Of a DNA stretch of 48,423 nucleotides, positions 33,562-42,257 are shown one piece after another. A program made the translations under genes and the position numbers. The stretch comes from JAGMXM01 sp964458325 (GTDB lineage: Bacteria > Verrucomicrobiota > Verrucomicrobiia > Limisphaerales > UBA1319). The notes under the pieces were generated by a model, which did not search any database, was not told the DNA's origin, and saw nothing but the letters and a program-made list of their open reading frames with translations. Location: positions 1 to 48,423 of the forward strand of contig CAYWIM010000029.1 of assembly GCA_964458325.1 (NCBI GenBank). Direction: 5' to 3'. Numbering within the stretch: position 1 is the first letter of the stretch; each line of letters opens with the position of its first letter.

Positions 33562-34677
33562 TTAAACGGTCCGCAGAGGCATCAGCACATAGAGGAAGGT
33601 CGGAGGACCGTTGATCTTGACCACGCCGGGGCTCAGCTCGTCCACCAACTCGAAAAAGACCTCGTCCTGCTCGAGGACTTTCAGCGGATCCATCAGGAAG
33701 ACGGGATTGAACGCGATCGACAAGTCCGGCCCCGAGTAGTTGATCGCGATGCTCTCGCGACCCTCGCCGATTTCAGGGGAGTTGGCTGTGATCGACAGGT
33801 TGTTCCGGGTGAAATTGAGCTTCACCGAATTGGACTTGTCACTGGTCATGAGCTCGGCCCGGCGCAGTGCCTGGAGCAATTCCTCCCTGGCCATGGAGAC
33901 GCGATCCTTGCACTCGGAAGGAATCACGAGCCTGTAATTGGGGTAGATGCCTTCGATCAGCTTGGAAATCAAGATCATCGGCATATTCTTCTCGTCCTGC
34001 ATCTTGAACGAGGCCTGGTTGCCCGATGCCGTGATGACCAAAGAACCGCCTGGCTGCAGGAGCCGCGTCAGTTCACCGATTGCCTTGCTGGGCACAATGA
34101 ACTCGTGGTGAACCTCGGCGGGCACCTCGATCTCCTCTTCGACAAGGGCCAGCCGCCGCCCGTCGGTGGCAACCATTAGCAGCTTGCTGTCATGCACGCA
34201 GAAGTAAATGCCGTTGAGGACATAACGCGACTCGTCGCTCGAAGTCGCGTAGCCCGTCTTGCGCAACATTCCAGCGACCTTCTCCTGGGGAAGCTCGACC
34301 CTTTTTTCCTCGGCAATGGTTGGGAACGGTGGAAACTCTTCGGCCGGCAGACCGTGGATCTTGTAGTAGGAAGAAGCCGCCTGAACGCTGAATATGTTGC
34401 GATCGTTTACATCGATATCTATCTCAGCCACAGGAAGTTCCTTGATGATACCGAAGAATTTCTTTACGGGCACGGTGCTTGCGCCTGCTCGTTCGATCCG
34501 GGCCTCGACGGTGCAGCTGATCGTCATGTCCAGGTCGGTGGCGACGAACTGCAGGCGATCTCCTTCGGCGCGGCAAAGCACATTGGACAACACCGGCAGC
34601 GTCGTCCGCGACCCGACAATATTCTGGACGGCCTGCAGGCCCCGCATAAGCTGGTCCTTGCTGACGGTAAATTTCAT
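33562..34677 (-). CDS. dnaN: DNA polymerase III sliding clamp (beta subunit)
   Basis: 371 residues, normal length. The N-terminus MKFTVSKDQLMRGLQAVQNI and the hydrophobic-pocket residues in the C-terminal end FLYVLMPLRTV are typical; three clamp domains of about 120 residues each can be followed (SSDESRYVLNGIYFCVHDSK and VATDGRRLALVEEEI in the second; EGRESIAINYSGPDLSIAFN in the third). The homodimer rings DNA and tethers the replicative polymerase. It is first in a co-oriented cluster with lspA, miaA, hflX, radC and lpxA instead of next to dnaA and recF. The upstream 250 bp carry DnaA-box-like sites. Composition is lower in GC than in most of the window. Confidence 0.97.
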   Translation of the reverse strand: MKFTVSKDQLMRGLQAVQNIVGSRTTLPVLSNVLCRAEGDRLQFVATDLDMTISCTVEARIERAGASTVPVKKFFGIIKELPVAEIDIDVNDRNIFSVQAASSYYKIHGLPAEEFPPFPTIAEEKRVELPQEKVAGMLRKTGYATSSDESRYVLNGIYFCVHDSKLLMVATDGRRLALVEEEIEVPAEVHHEFIVPSKAIGELTRLLQPGGSLVITASGNQASFKMQDEKNMPMILISKLIEGIYPNYRLVIPSECKDRVSMAREELLQALRRAELMTSDKSNSVKLNFTRNNLSITANSPEIGEGRESIAINYSGPDLSIAFNPVFLMDPLKVLEQDEVFFELVDELSPGVVKINGPPTFLYVLMPLRTV

Positions 34678-34681
34678 GGCA

Positions 34682-34858
34682 CCTACTATTACTGAATTAA
34701 GATATAAAAGAAATACCCGTATTAAGCATTGTGGATAATTTAGTTTTTTCGCCCTGTCAAGACCGCCCCAAGGACTTGCGCGTATATTCTCCTGGTGAAT
34801 AACCCTTGGGCTGCCGGCACGCTCGAAGTGAATAAGAGGATTTCACGGGTTATCCACC
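34682..34858. promoter_or_regulatory. AT-rich region with DnaA-box-like sites between dnaN and serA
   Basis: Three 9-mers resemble the DnaA box TTATCCACA: a perfect match on the minus strand at 34730-34738, TTATTCACC on the minus strand at 34794-34802, and TTATCCACC on the plus strand at 34850-34858. They sit beside a strikingly AT-rich stretch at 34682-34752 (for example ATTAAGATATAAAAGAAATA and AATTTAGTTTTTT) in an otherwise GC-rich window. It serves at least as the divergent promoter of dnaN and serA. It may also be a DnaA-controlled promoter or part of a replication origin. Confidence 0.5.
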
Positions 34859-34928
34859 CCGTTTTTCACCGCCCATTCGCATTGACCTTTTGCGGTGGGT
34901 GCATTTATCATTGGCGCTCACTTCAAAT

Positions 34929-36518
34929 ATGAAAATCTTAGTTTGCGATCCGGTTTCAGCCAAAGGAATTGCCCTGCTGCAGCAGCAGCCGAGGTTCAAA
35001 GTGACCGTTTTGCCGCGAAAACATTCTGAGGAGGAGCTTCTCCCGCTGGTTCGCGACATGAGCGCGCTCGTGATTCGATCCGAAACGCAGGTGACCCGGC
35101 GAGTCATCGAGGCGTGCAAGAATCTGAAGGTGGTCGGACGCGCTGGTGTTGGGGTCGATAATGTCGACGTCGAAGCGGCCACACAAAACGGCGTCGTAGT
35201 GATGAACACGCCGGGTGGAAATACCATTTCCACCGCTGAACTCACATTCTCGATGTTGATGTCACTCGCGCGAAAAATTCCACAAGCCAACCAGTCAATT
35301 AAGAACGGGGAATGGAATCGCAAGGCGTTCCAAGGAACGGAGTTAAATGGCAAGACGCTCGGGATAATCGGATTGGGTCGAATCGGCACTGAAGTTGCCA
35401 AAAGGGCACAGGCATTTGGAATGATCGTTTTCGCCCACGATCCTTATTTGTCGTCCAGCCGCGCCAAATCGTCACAGGTCGAGATCGTCGATTTGAATCA
35501 GCTTTATGCTCAAAGCGATTTCATCACGGTTCATATGCCGCTGACAGACGAGACGCGGGGCATGATCGACAGCAAGGCGTTCGCGCTCATGAAGAAGGGC
35601 GTGCGGGTGCTGAATTGTGCTCGGGGCGGGATTGTGAACGAGGCGGATCTTCACGAGGCGATTCAGAGCGGGCAAGTGGCTGGGGCGGCGCTGGACGTTT
35701 ACGAAAAGGAGCCGCCGGCGGCTGATTTTCCTCTCCGCGCCTTGCCGCAGGTGATCATGACGCCGCATCTGGGCGCAAGCACCAAGGAAGCGCAGGACAA
35801 CGTCGGGATCGAGGTGGCGGAGGCCATCATCGATTATCTTTTGAACGGAACGGTCCGGAACGCGGTGAACATACCCAACATGGACGTGAAGACGTTCGAG
35901 TTGGTTCGTCCCTACCTTGGATTAGGGGAGAAGCTGGGGAGGCTTGTGTCGCAGCTGGGTCCGAAACGGAACGAGCGCCTGGTGATCACGTATGGCGGGA
36001 AAGCGGCCGAGATGCCCACGGATCCGATCACGCGTGCGGTGGCGAAGGCGTTCCTCGAGTCGGTCGGCGGCAGCGAGGTCAACCATGTCAACGCGTTCGT
36101 TCTGGCGCATTCGATGGGCCTGCAGATCGAGTCGGTCAAATCGAGCGAGGAAACCGACTACAACGAATGGCTCCATGTGGCCGCGTTCTCGAACGGGGAG
36201 CGGGTCTCAGCCGGAGGCACATTTTTCGGCAGACACCACGAGCCGCGGATCGTTCGCCTCTTCAATCAGACGGTCGAAATCGTGCCGAAGGGCGTGCTTC
36301 TTCTTTTCACGAACAAGGATCGTCCCGGCATCGTGGGCTACATCGGGACGCTTCTCAGCAAGCACGGAGTCAACATTGCGAACATGAGTCTGAACCGGGA
36401 TGAGGTTGGCGGCCAGGCACTGACCGTGTTGAACCTGGACAGCCAGCCGCCCGCCGAGCTTCTGACGGAAATTCAAAAGGACCCCGATATCGCAAAAGTC
36501 CGCGTCGTCCGCCTCTAG
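34929..36518 (+). CDS. serA: D-3-phosphoglycerate dehydrogenase
   Basis: 529 residues from ATG at 34929 (MKILVCDPVSAKGIALLQQQ), the long form of the enzyme. It oxidises 3-phosphoglycerate to 3-phosphohydroxypyruvate with NAD, the first step of serine synthesis. The Rossmann motif is GIIGLGRIGTEVAKRAQ. Catalytic Arg, Glu and His lie in NCARGGIVNEADL, ALDVYEKEPP and TPHLGASTKEAQ. An intervening (ASB) domain follows, then a C-terminal ACT domain (LLLFTNKDRPGIVGYIGTLL to VLNLDSQPP) that binds serine for feedback inhibition. The 5' third is visibly more AT-rich than the 3' two thirds. A parvulin gene follows after only 6 bases. Confidence 0.96.
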   Translation: MKILVCDPVSAKGIALLQQQPRFKVTVLPRKHSEEELLPLVRDMSALVIRSETQVTRRVIEACKNLKVVGRAGVGVDNVDVEAATQNGVVVMNTPGGNTISTAELTFSMLMSLARKIPQANQSIKNGEWNRKAFQGTELNGKTLGIIGLGRIGTEVAKRAQAFGMIVFAHDPYLSSSRAKSSQVEIVDLNQLYAQSDFITVHMPLTDETRGMIDSKAFALMKKGVRVLNCARGGIVNEADLHEAIQSGQVAGAALDVYEKEPPAADFPLRALPQVIMTPHLGASTKEAQDNVGIEVAEAIIDYLLNGTVRNAVNIPNMDVKTFELVRPYLGLGEKLGRLVSQLGPKRNERLVITYGGKAAEMPTDPITRAVAKAFLESVGGSEVNHVNAFVLAHSMGLQIESVKSSEETDYNEWLHVAAFSNGERVSAGGTFFGRHHEPRIVRLFNQTVEIVPKGVLLLFTNKDRPGIVGYIGTLLSKHGVNIANMSLNRDEVGGQALTVLNLDSQPPAELLTEIQKDPDIAKVRVVRL

Positions 36519-36524
36519 GGACTT

Positions 36525-37655
36525 ATGAGAAACAGATTCATGCTGCTCGATCCGGTGCTCGGAAGGCGGAATTCGTGCCGCCAACGTTTTGGTTCGGGAT
36601 TCGTGTTGCTCGGATGGGTGCTGGCGTTGGGCTTCTCCGAAACCCAATGGACGTCCTTGGCACAGGTGGCGCCGATCGAACCTCTGCCTCTGCCGGCGAC
36701 GAATTTGGCGCCTCGGTCAGTGGCACTGGGGCCGATTCTCGGGCAGGAGCTGATCGCGACCGGCAATGTCATCCGCATCTACCGATACCAGTTGGACGAG
36801 GCATACACGGCGCTGAAAGCCACGGCGGCCTCTCAAGGCCAGACCCTTCCCGAGGGACGCCGCTCGCAGATCGAACGGCAACTGGTCGAGGATCTCGTGA
36901 ACACGGAGCTCCTCATGGCTCGCGCGACGGAAGCCGATCGGGCCAAGGGACGTGAAATGGCCGACAAGCGGCTCGTGGAAATCAAGGCTCGCTGGACATC
37001 CGAGGATGCCTTCCGCCGCCAGTTGATCGCCCTCGGCATGCCGTATGAACAGTTTGTCTCCCGGCTCGTCGAGCGCGCGACGTTCGCCGAGGTCGTCGGC
37101 CGCGAAGTCCGCAACAAAATCGAGATCTCCGACGAAGCCGCCCAAAAACATTACACCGACAACCGGTCCGGATTCTCTCTCCCGGAACGCGTTCGCCTGC
37201 GCCAGATCCTCTTTCTAACCCAGGATCCGCAAACCCGGAAGCGCTTCACACCGGAGGAAAAGAAGGAGAAACGAGCGCTGGCGGACGCGATCCTTGCTCG
37301 GGCTCGGGCAGGCGAGGACTTCTCCCGGCTTGCCCAGGACCACTCCGAAGACACGGGGACGCGCCAGAAAGGCGGCGAGGTGCCGCCGGTGGCCCGCGGC
37401 CAAATGCTCCCCGAAATCGAAGGCGTTGCCTTCCTCCTCGATCCCGGCGCTGTCAGCGACGTCATCGAAACCGAGTTCGGGTATCACATCCTCAAGCTGA
37501 TCGAGAAGCTTCCCGCCCGCGAGATCTCATTCTCGGAGGCGCTCAAGGACATCAAAACGACGCTCCAGGAGCAGGAGTTGCGCCAGCAGCTGCCCGCGTA
37601 TCTCAAGAAGCTTCAGGCCGAAGCTGGCATCCATTTCCTGGGGCTCGAACCGTGA
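36525..37655 (+). CDS. Periplasmic parvulin-type peptidyl-prolyl isomerase
   Basis: 376 residues. The signal segment is FVLLGWVLALGFSETQW, with probable cleavage near SLAQ. A SurA-like N-terminal helical domain follows (QIERQLVEDLVNTELLMARA to FAEVVGREVRNKIEISD), then a rotamase (PpiC/parvulin) domain of about 100 residues: RVRLRQILFLTQDP, AGEDFSRLAQDHSEDTG, GGEVPPVARGQMLPEIEGVA and TEFGYHILKLIEKLPA. It likely folds outer-membrane or secreted proteins, of which this window encodes many. It lies 6 bases after serA and may be co-transcribed. Its last 53 bases overlap the convergent gene at 37603. It is SurA/PrsA-like but I do not assign a symbol. Confidence 0.9.
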   Translation: MRNRFMLLDPVLGRRNSCRQRFGSGFVLLGWVLALGFSETQWTSLAQVAPIEPLPLPATNLAPRSVALGPILGQELIATGNVIRIYRYQLDEAYTALKATAASQGQTLPEGRRSQIERQLVEDLVNTELLMARATEADRAKGREMADKRLVEIKARWTSEDAFRRQLIALGMPYEQFVSRLVERATFAEVVGREVRNKIEISDEAAQKHYTDNRSGFSLPERVRLRQILFLTQDPQTRKRFTPEEKKEKRALADAILARARAGEDFSRLAQDHSEDTGTRQKGGEVPPVARGQMLPEIEGVAFLLDPGAVSDVIETEFGYHILKLIEKLPAREISFSEALKDIKTTLQEQELRQQLPAYLKKLQAEAGIHFLGLEP

Positions 37656-39228
37656 CCCGGGGAGCGCGCACCGCCGTGCGCTCCTCGTTGCCCGCCGCGC
37701 TCGTCCTGGATCGCAGACGCGCGTCCGAAAGGTCCAGGCGATACATGATCTGGTTGTAGTCGTAGCGCGGCGTCGCGTCGGGATTCCCCGAGAACGTGTT
37801 GGCGTAAGTGCCTTCGAAATAGATGATCCGGCCGCCATCCTGATCGAAGAAAGGGTGGTGAACGGGATTGTAGAATGTGTAGCGGTCGTGAGTGACGATT
37901 TTCCGGGCTCGGCGCCACGGGCCGGTTGGGTTGGGCGACTCGGCATACCAGACCTCGCCGAGCACCGAGCTGCCTCCCTGCTGAGTCGCGATCAGGATCC
38001 AGCATTTCCGGTAGTCGTTCCAGTTGACCGATCCCCGATGCATGCGAATGCGCTGCCCCGAATCGATATCGGCCGGATTCAGCCAGGTCTCCGAAGCGGC
38101 GATCTGGCCGGCATCGGCCAGCTGCTGTTCGCGGTCCGGATCGAGGGGGCCGCTGTCCCGTGTCCATCGCCATAACGGAGCGCCGTCGGCCCCGCGCCGG
38201 ACTTTCGCGGACGCCGAAGCCGAGCCATCCTCCAGGCACGTCCAGGCCTCGTAGGCGGCCGGATTCGTCACGCTGGCGAAGTCGGCCCGCACGCGCACAT
38301 CCAAAAAGACTTCGCCGCAGTAGAAATAGTCGGTGCCGCCTTCCCGATGGCGGATGACGTGCCCGCGCGGGAACCGCCAGCGGTTGGTGGTCTCGAGCGC
38401 ATGCATCCGGGCGAACTCGGCCGTGTCATCCATGTAGATGGCCATGCCGTGGCCGAACGATTTGCCCAGGGACTCGACATGGTCGTAATGGGCCACGATC
38501 CGATCCCGTCCCGCCCCGTCCGGCGCCACCAGGAAACCGTCGAGCCACATCAGGCCTCGCTCGACGCCCATCCGCGCCAGGGGCCGGCTGAACCCGTCCG
38601 GGCTCACGAAATAGTCGAGATCGATCCCTACGGCTGGATCCAATCCGCCCTGGCCGGGCAGCTTCGATGTGGCGCCTGCCATCCAGAAATGACCCAGCGG
38701 GTAGCTCAACCGCGATGTGTCGCCCCAGTACCAGTGGATGCGGCCGCCGTAAAGCACCGCGAACGTCGAGTCCTGGCCCGCGACGCGCCCCGCGCCCAGC
38801 GGTCGAGCCAGCGGAACCGGCTCCCCCAGACGGACGCTGTCGCTGTAAATGCCCTCCCCGGTGATCCGATACAGCCGCTCGGCCACGTTCAGCCGACGCA
38901 TCCGGATTTCGGCCCTGCCGCCCGGCCCCGTCTCGAGCACGACGCCCGCGAAGCCGAATCCGTCTTTGGGAGCTTCGTAGCCGTGGCTTCGAACGTGGAA
39001 GAAGATCTTCTGCCGCATCAGGCCGGGCTCGTGGAACGCCACCCACCCCGCGCTGTCGGTGACATACCGCAGGTGATGGACCGTCTCGAGCTCGACCAGC
39101 GGAATGCCCCGCCCCGTCTGGTCATCCACGGCCCGAATGCCGAAGCAGCGATCGTCGGGATCCGCCCACGCCGGCGTCTCGGACAGGATGCCCAGAGCCA
39201 ACAGCGAGGCAGCCGCCGCCAGCCGCAT
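37603..39228 (-). CDS. Secreted beta-propeller-like protein of unknown function
   Basis: 541 residues from ATG at 39228 (MRLAAAASLLALGILSETPA, a signal peptide). An N-terminal ~90-residue domain (CFGIRAVDDQTGRGIPLVEL, then VTDSAGWVAFHEPGLMRQKI) looks like a carboxypeptidase-regulatory-type beta-sandwich. The rest has repeated propeller-like strands, SVRLGEPVPLARPLG, DSTFAVLYGGRIHWYWGDTS, DLDYFVSPDGFSRPLARMGV, GDTDYFYCGEVF-like and FYNPVHHPFFDQDGGRIIYF. The DSTFAV-YG-GRIYWFWGDT and FxNPVHHPFFDQxGGxxIYF patterns are known to me from uncharacterised PVC proteins; a GH43 or DUF4185-type sugar-active role is plausible. It is 104 bases downstream of the GH2 gene on the same strand, so a shared carbohydrate function is likely. 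Confidence 0.7.
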   Translation of the reverse strand: MRLAAAASLLALGILSETPAWADPDDRCFGIRAVDDQTGRGIPLVELETVHHLRYVTDSAGWVAFHEPGLMRQKIFFHVRSHGYEAPKDGFGFAGVVLETGPGGRAEIRMRRLNVAERLYRITGEGIYSDSVRLGEPVPLARPLGAGRVAGQDSTFAVLYGGRIHWYWGDTSRLSYPLGHFWMAGATSKLPGQGGLDPAVGIDLDYFVSPDGFSRPLARMGVERGLMWLDGFLVAPDGAGRDRIVAHYDHVESLGKSFGHGMAIYMDDTAEFARMHALETTNRWRFPRGHVIRHREGGTDYFYCGEVFLDVRVRADFASVTNPAAYEAWTCLEDGSASASAKVRRGADGAPLWRWTRDSGPLDPDREQQLADAGQIAASETWLNPADIDSGQRIRMHRGSVNWNDYRKCWILIATQQGGSSVLGEVWYAESPNPTGPWRRARKIVTHDRYTFYNPVHHPFFDQDGGRIIYFEGTYANTFSGNPDATPRYDYNQIMYRLDLSDARLRSRTSAAGNEERTAVRAPRVTVRAPGNGCQLRPEAS

Positions 39229-39332
39229 GACAGCGCGCCCTGCCTTTGTGAGGTGGGGCGAGCGCTCCGCGCGCGCCGTGGCCAAAGGGCGGGCGCAGCA
39301 GGACGCAGAACCAAGTTTCGTGTTCAATGAGT

Positions 39333-42155
39333 TTATCGTCTCGCGGAACGCATCGAGAATACCAGTGTGGGATCCAACGGATACCGTCCGAACCGCTCGC
39401 CGTAAAGGGCCAGCCCGCCCGGCTGGGATGCATCCACCTCGAATCGCACTACAATCTCGCCGGATCGAGCGGCCCGCTCGATGGCTTCCTTCGGAATCGG
39501 CGCCTGGATCAGGTAGCCATAGGATCCGGCTTCGCGCAACTTGCGGTCCTGGGGTTGGGCGGACCACGACAGGATGCCGCGATGATCCGCCGGATCGTCC
39601 GGAAGATCGTAGAGTCCGGACGCCAGCCCGGAGACACGCACGCGCACGGCGCTCGGGCTGGGGATAGTGTCGGTCATGGGATACGCGTTGGGATTGCGGC
39701 TGGGATCCAGGGTGCCTTTGCCCCGCATGTAGTCGCCTTCGAGCGCAGCCGCATCCGCGCGGTCCTTGCCGAACAGGATCTTGGCCGAGGCCTCGAATCG
39801 CAAAGACGCGGCCTCGATCTGGCCGGGCTCGAGCCCCGCGGGCCAGGGCAGGCGATACTCGAAATGCCCGTGACCGGCCCCGTTAACCTTCAGTCCACCC
39901 AAGACGTCCCATTTTTTGCGCGACCATTCGGCGCTGGAAAACTTGGTTGGAGCGAACCGGAGGATCCGGAGGGAGCCGATCGTCTCGTCGCGGGGCGCGG
40001 CGCCGTCGCGGACCAGGAACGCGGTGAAGTTGCGGTGCAGCACGGCGCCGCTCTCATCCTCGAGAACGAGCTTCAGGACCGCCAGGACGGCATGATCCGG
40101 CATCGTCAGCTCGAGGGGGGTCAGCGCCTTGGACATCCACGGCTGGAACGGCACGGCGTGGACCTGCTCGCCGAACTGCTCCGGGGCGCCGAGGTTGTTC
40201 ACACCCGTCAGAGCTGCCCGCAGCCTCAGCGTGGCCGACGGAGCGCGGTCGGTCAGGAACGATGCCCAGATCGGCAGGCGGACCTTCTGGCCGGGCTTGA
40301 CCTCGCGGCAGAGGGGGCCTTCGGGCGCCAGGTAGAGCGGCGCGTGCAGATCCCCCAGCGTCATGCCCTCGACGATGGCGTCCAGGCCCGTGATCTTGTC
40401 GGTGCGGTCGTAACGATAATAGCCGTTCCACTCGTTGATGACGTCGTGGTGTTCAGTGTAAAGCCAGCCGCAGACCTTCGGGTGGCGGCGGAACTCGTTC
40501 ATCATGAGATGATAGTCCCAGCTCCAGTCCACGTCGCCGGTGCTCCCTTCGTATCCCCAGACGTTGCCGCACTCGCTGTTGAGCAAGGGCTGGTTGGCCT
40601 GGGCGCGCCCGCCGATGAAGTTCCACCTGGATCCGGGGAACGTGTCGCGGCAGACCTGATCCAGATGCTGGCCCCATTCGTAGCCCGGCAGGTAGGCGTG
40701 CCACGAGTTCAGATCGGTCTCGACATGGTCGTGGTTGCACGGCGAGTTGTCCTCGACCAGCCGCGTCGGATCCAGCTCCCGGGCCAGGCGATAGATTGAT
40801 GCCACCCATTCCTGCGTCTCCGGAAGATACCGCCGGTTCGGATTCTTGCCGGTGAACAAGCCCCACGTCTCGTTGAACGGCACCCAGGAGAAGATCGACG
40901 GGTGATTGAAGTCGCGGGCGATCATGCCGCGGAGCGCCGCGTCAATCTCCCGGCGCATGTCGGCGTCGGGCTCGCCCCAGCTGTTGGGGACGTCCGCCAT
41001 GATCAGCAGCCCGAGCCGGTCGGCCCAGTAGAGCTTGCGCGGCACGTCGATCTTCACATGCAGCCGGTTGGCGTTCAGACCCAGCCGCCTCGAGCGCAGG
41101 ATCTCGTCCCGCATGAAGGCGTCGCTCGGGAATGTGTAAAACCCCTCGGGATGATAGGATTGATCCAGGGTCATCTGCAGATACACCGGCCGGCCGTTCA
41201 GCGCCACGTAGGGATGGGTCGTGCCCGGCAGATTCATCACGCTGATCTTCCGCATGCCGAAGTAGGTCGACACCCGATCCTCGCCCGAGCCGGCGCGCAG
41301 CGCGGCCTCGACCTCATAGAGGAACGGATCCTCGAGCGACCACGCTCGAGGCCGGGGGATGGCCATCCGGAACCGGTGCTCGGTCTTCCCCTCCGCCACC
41401 GGGACGACCGCTTCGGGCACATCTCCCGTTCGGAACCGCAGGGCCAGGGTGGCGCCGCGGGGAGCCGGCCCCGAAAACCGTGCGCGGACGGCCACGCGGG
41501 CCGCGTCCAGGTCCGGCTCGAAATGGATGAGATCCAGATGCAGCGAAGGGCGGGCCTCGAGATAGACGGTCTGCCATATGCCTCGGGCATTGCCGTAGCC
41601 CTGTTTGCCCTCGAGCTTGAACGGGCGTGCGGCGTCGTCGACGCGCAGCACGAGCCGCTGGTCCTGGCCGGTCTTGAGGAGGCCGGTGATCTCGAACTCG
41701 AACGGCGTGTAGCCGCCCTGGTGGGTGCCCAGAGGCTGGCCGTCCAGCCAGGCGCGCGTCTCCCAATCGCAGGCCCCGACGACCAGGAACACGCGATGGC
41801 CCCGCCACGATTCCGGCGCCCGCACCGTTCGCGCATACCATGCGATCGGCGCATCGTCCTTGACCCCCGAAAGCGGCGATCCCCAAGGAAACGGCACGCG
41901 GATGGTCTCCGGAAACGCGATCTGGCCGCCGCTCCATTTCTCCGAAAGCCCGATGTTACCCTTGTCCGGCTGGAACTGCCAGGGGCCGTTCAGGTTCAGC
42001 CATTCGGCCCGCTGGAAATCCGGCCGGGGATGCTCCGGTAGCGGGATCGGTTCACCCGCCGCTCTCGCGGATCGGATCGATATACAGGCCATCCCCAGCA
42101 GAAGCGCTTGGCAGACGACACCCAACGGAACCAGGTATTTCGAGGCAATGCGCAT
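39333..42155 (-). CDS. Glycoside hydrolase family 2 enzyme (beta-galactosidase/glucuronidase type)
   Basis: 940 residues with a signal peptide (YLVPLGVVCQALLLGMACIS, cleavage near ARA). The order is: sugar-binding jelly roll (EWLNLNGPWQFQPDKGNIGL, GACDWETRAWLDGQPLGTHQ, GGYTPFEFEITGLLKTGQD), an Ig-like middle domain, and a TIM barrel with the GH2 motifs. RSRRLGLNANRLHVKIDVPR precedes the acid/base Glu in WVPFNETWG, and the nucleophile Glu is expected in LLNSECGNVWG. Additional C-terminal beta domains follow to RYPLDPTLVFSMRSARR. It is exported and probably acts on plant or algal polysaccharides; beta-galactosidase, beta-glucuronidase and beta-mannosidase cannot be told apart by eye. Confidence 0.88.
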   Translation of the reverse strand: MRIASKYLVPLGVVCQALLLGMACISIRSARAAGEPIPLPEHPRPDFQRAEWLNLNGPWQFQPDKGNIGLSEKWSGGQIAFPETIRVPFPWGSPLSGVKDDAPIAWYARTVRAPESWRGHRVFLVVGACDWETRAWLDGQPLGTHQGGYTPFEFEITGLLKTGQDQRLVLRVDDAARPFKLEGKQGYGNARGIWQTVYLEARPSLHLDLIHFEPDLDAARVAVRARFSGPAPRGATLALRFRTGDVPEAVVPVAEGKTEHRFRMAIPRPRAWSLEDPFLYEVEAALRAGSGEDRVSTYFGMRKISVMNLPGTTHPYVALNGRPVYLQMTLDQSYHPEGFYTFPSDAFMRDEILRSRRLGLNANRLHVKIDVPRKLYWADRLGLLIMADVPNSWGEPDADMRREIDAALRGMIARDFNHPSIFSWVPFNETWGLFTGKNPNRRYLPETQEWVASIYRLARELDPTRLVEDNSPCNHDHVETDLNSWHAYLPGYEWGQHLDQVCRDTFPGSRWNFIGGRAQANQPLLNSECGNVWGYEGSTGDVDWSWDYHLMMNEFRRHPKVCGWLYTEHHDVINEWNGYYRYDRTDKITGLDAIVEGMTLGDLHAPLYLAPEGPLCREVKPGQKVRLPIWASFLTDRAPSATLRLRAALTGVNNLGAPEQFGEQVHAVPFQPWMSKALTPLELTMPDHAVLAVLKLVLEDESGAVLHRNFTAFLVRDGAAPRDETIGSLRILRFAPTKFSSAEWSRKKWDVLGGLKVNGAGHGHFEYRLPWPAGLEPGQIEAASLRFEASAKILFGKDRADAAALEGDYMRGKGTLDPSRNPNAYPMTDTIPSPSAVRVRVSGLASGLYDLPDDPADHRGILSWSAQPQDRKLREAGSYGYLIQAPIPKEAIERAARSGEIVVRFEVDASQPGGLALYGERFGRYPLDPTLVFSMRSARR

Positions 42156-42257
42156 ATCGCGTCCGAATATATCGCACGCCTCCCTGGGTTGAAAAGCAGT
42201 TATCGCAAGGGCCGCGCTCCTCCGCGGGATCGATTCGGGATGAGACCGGCCAATAGG

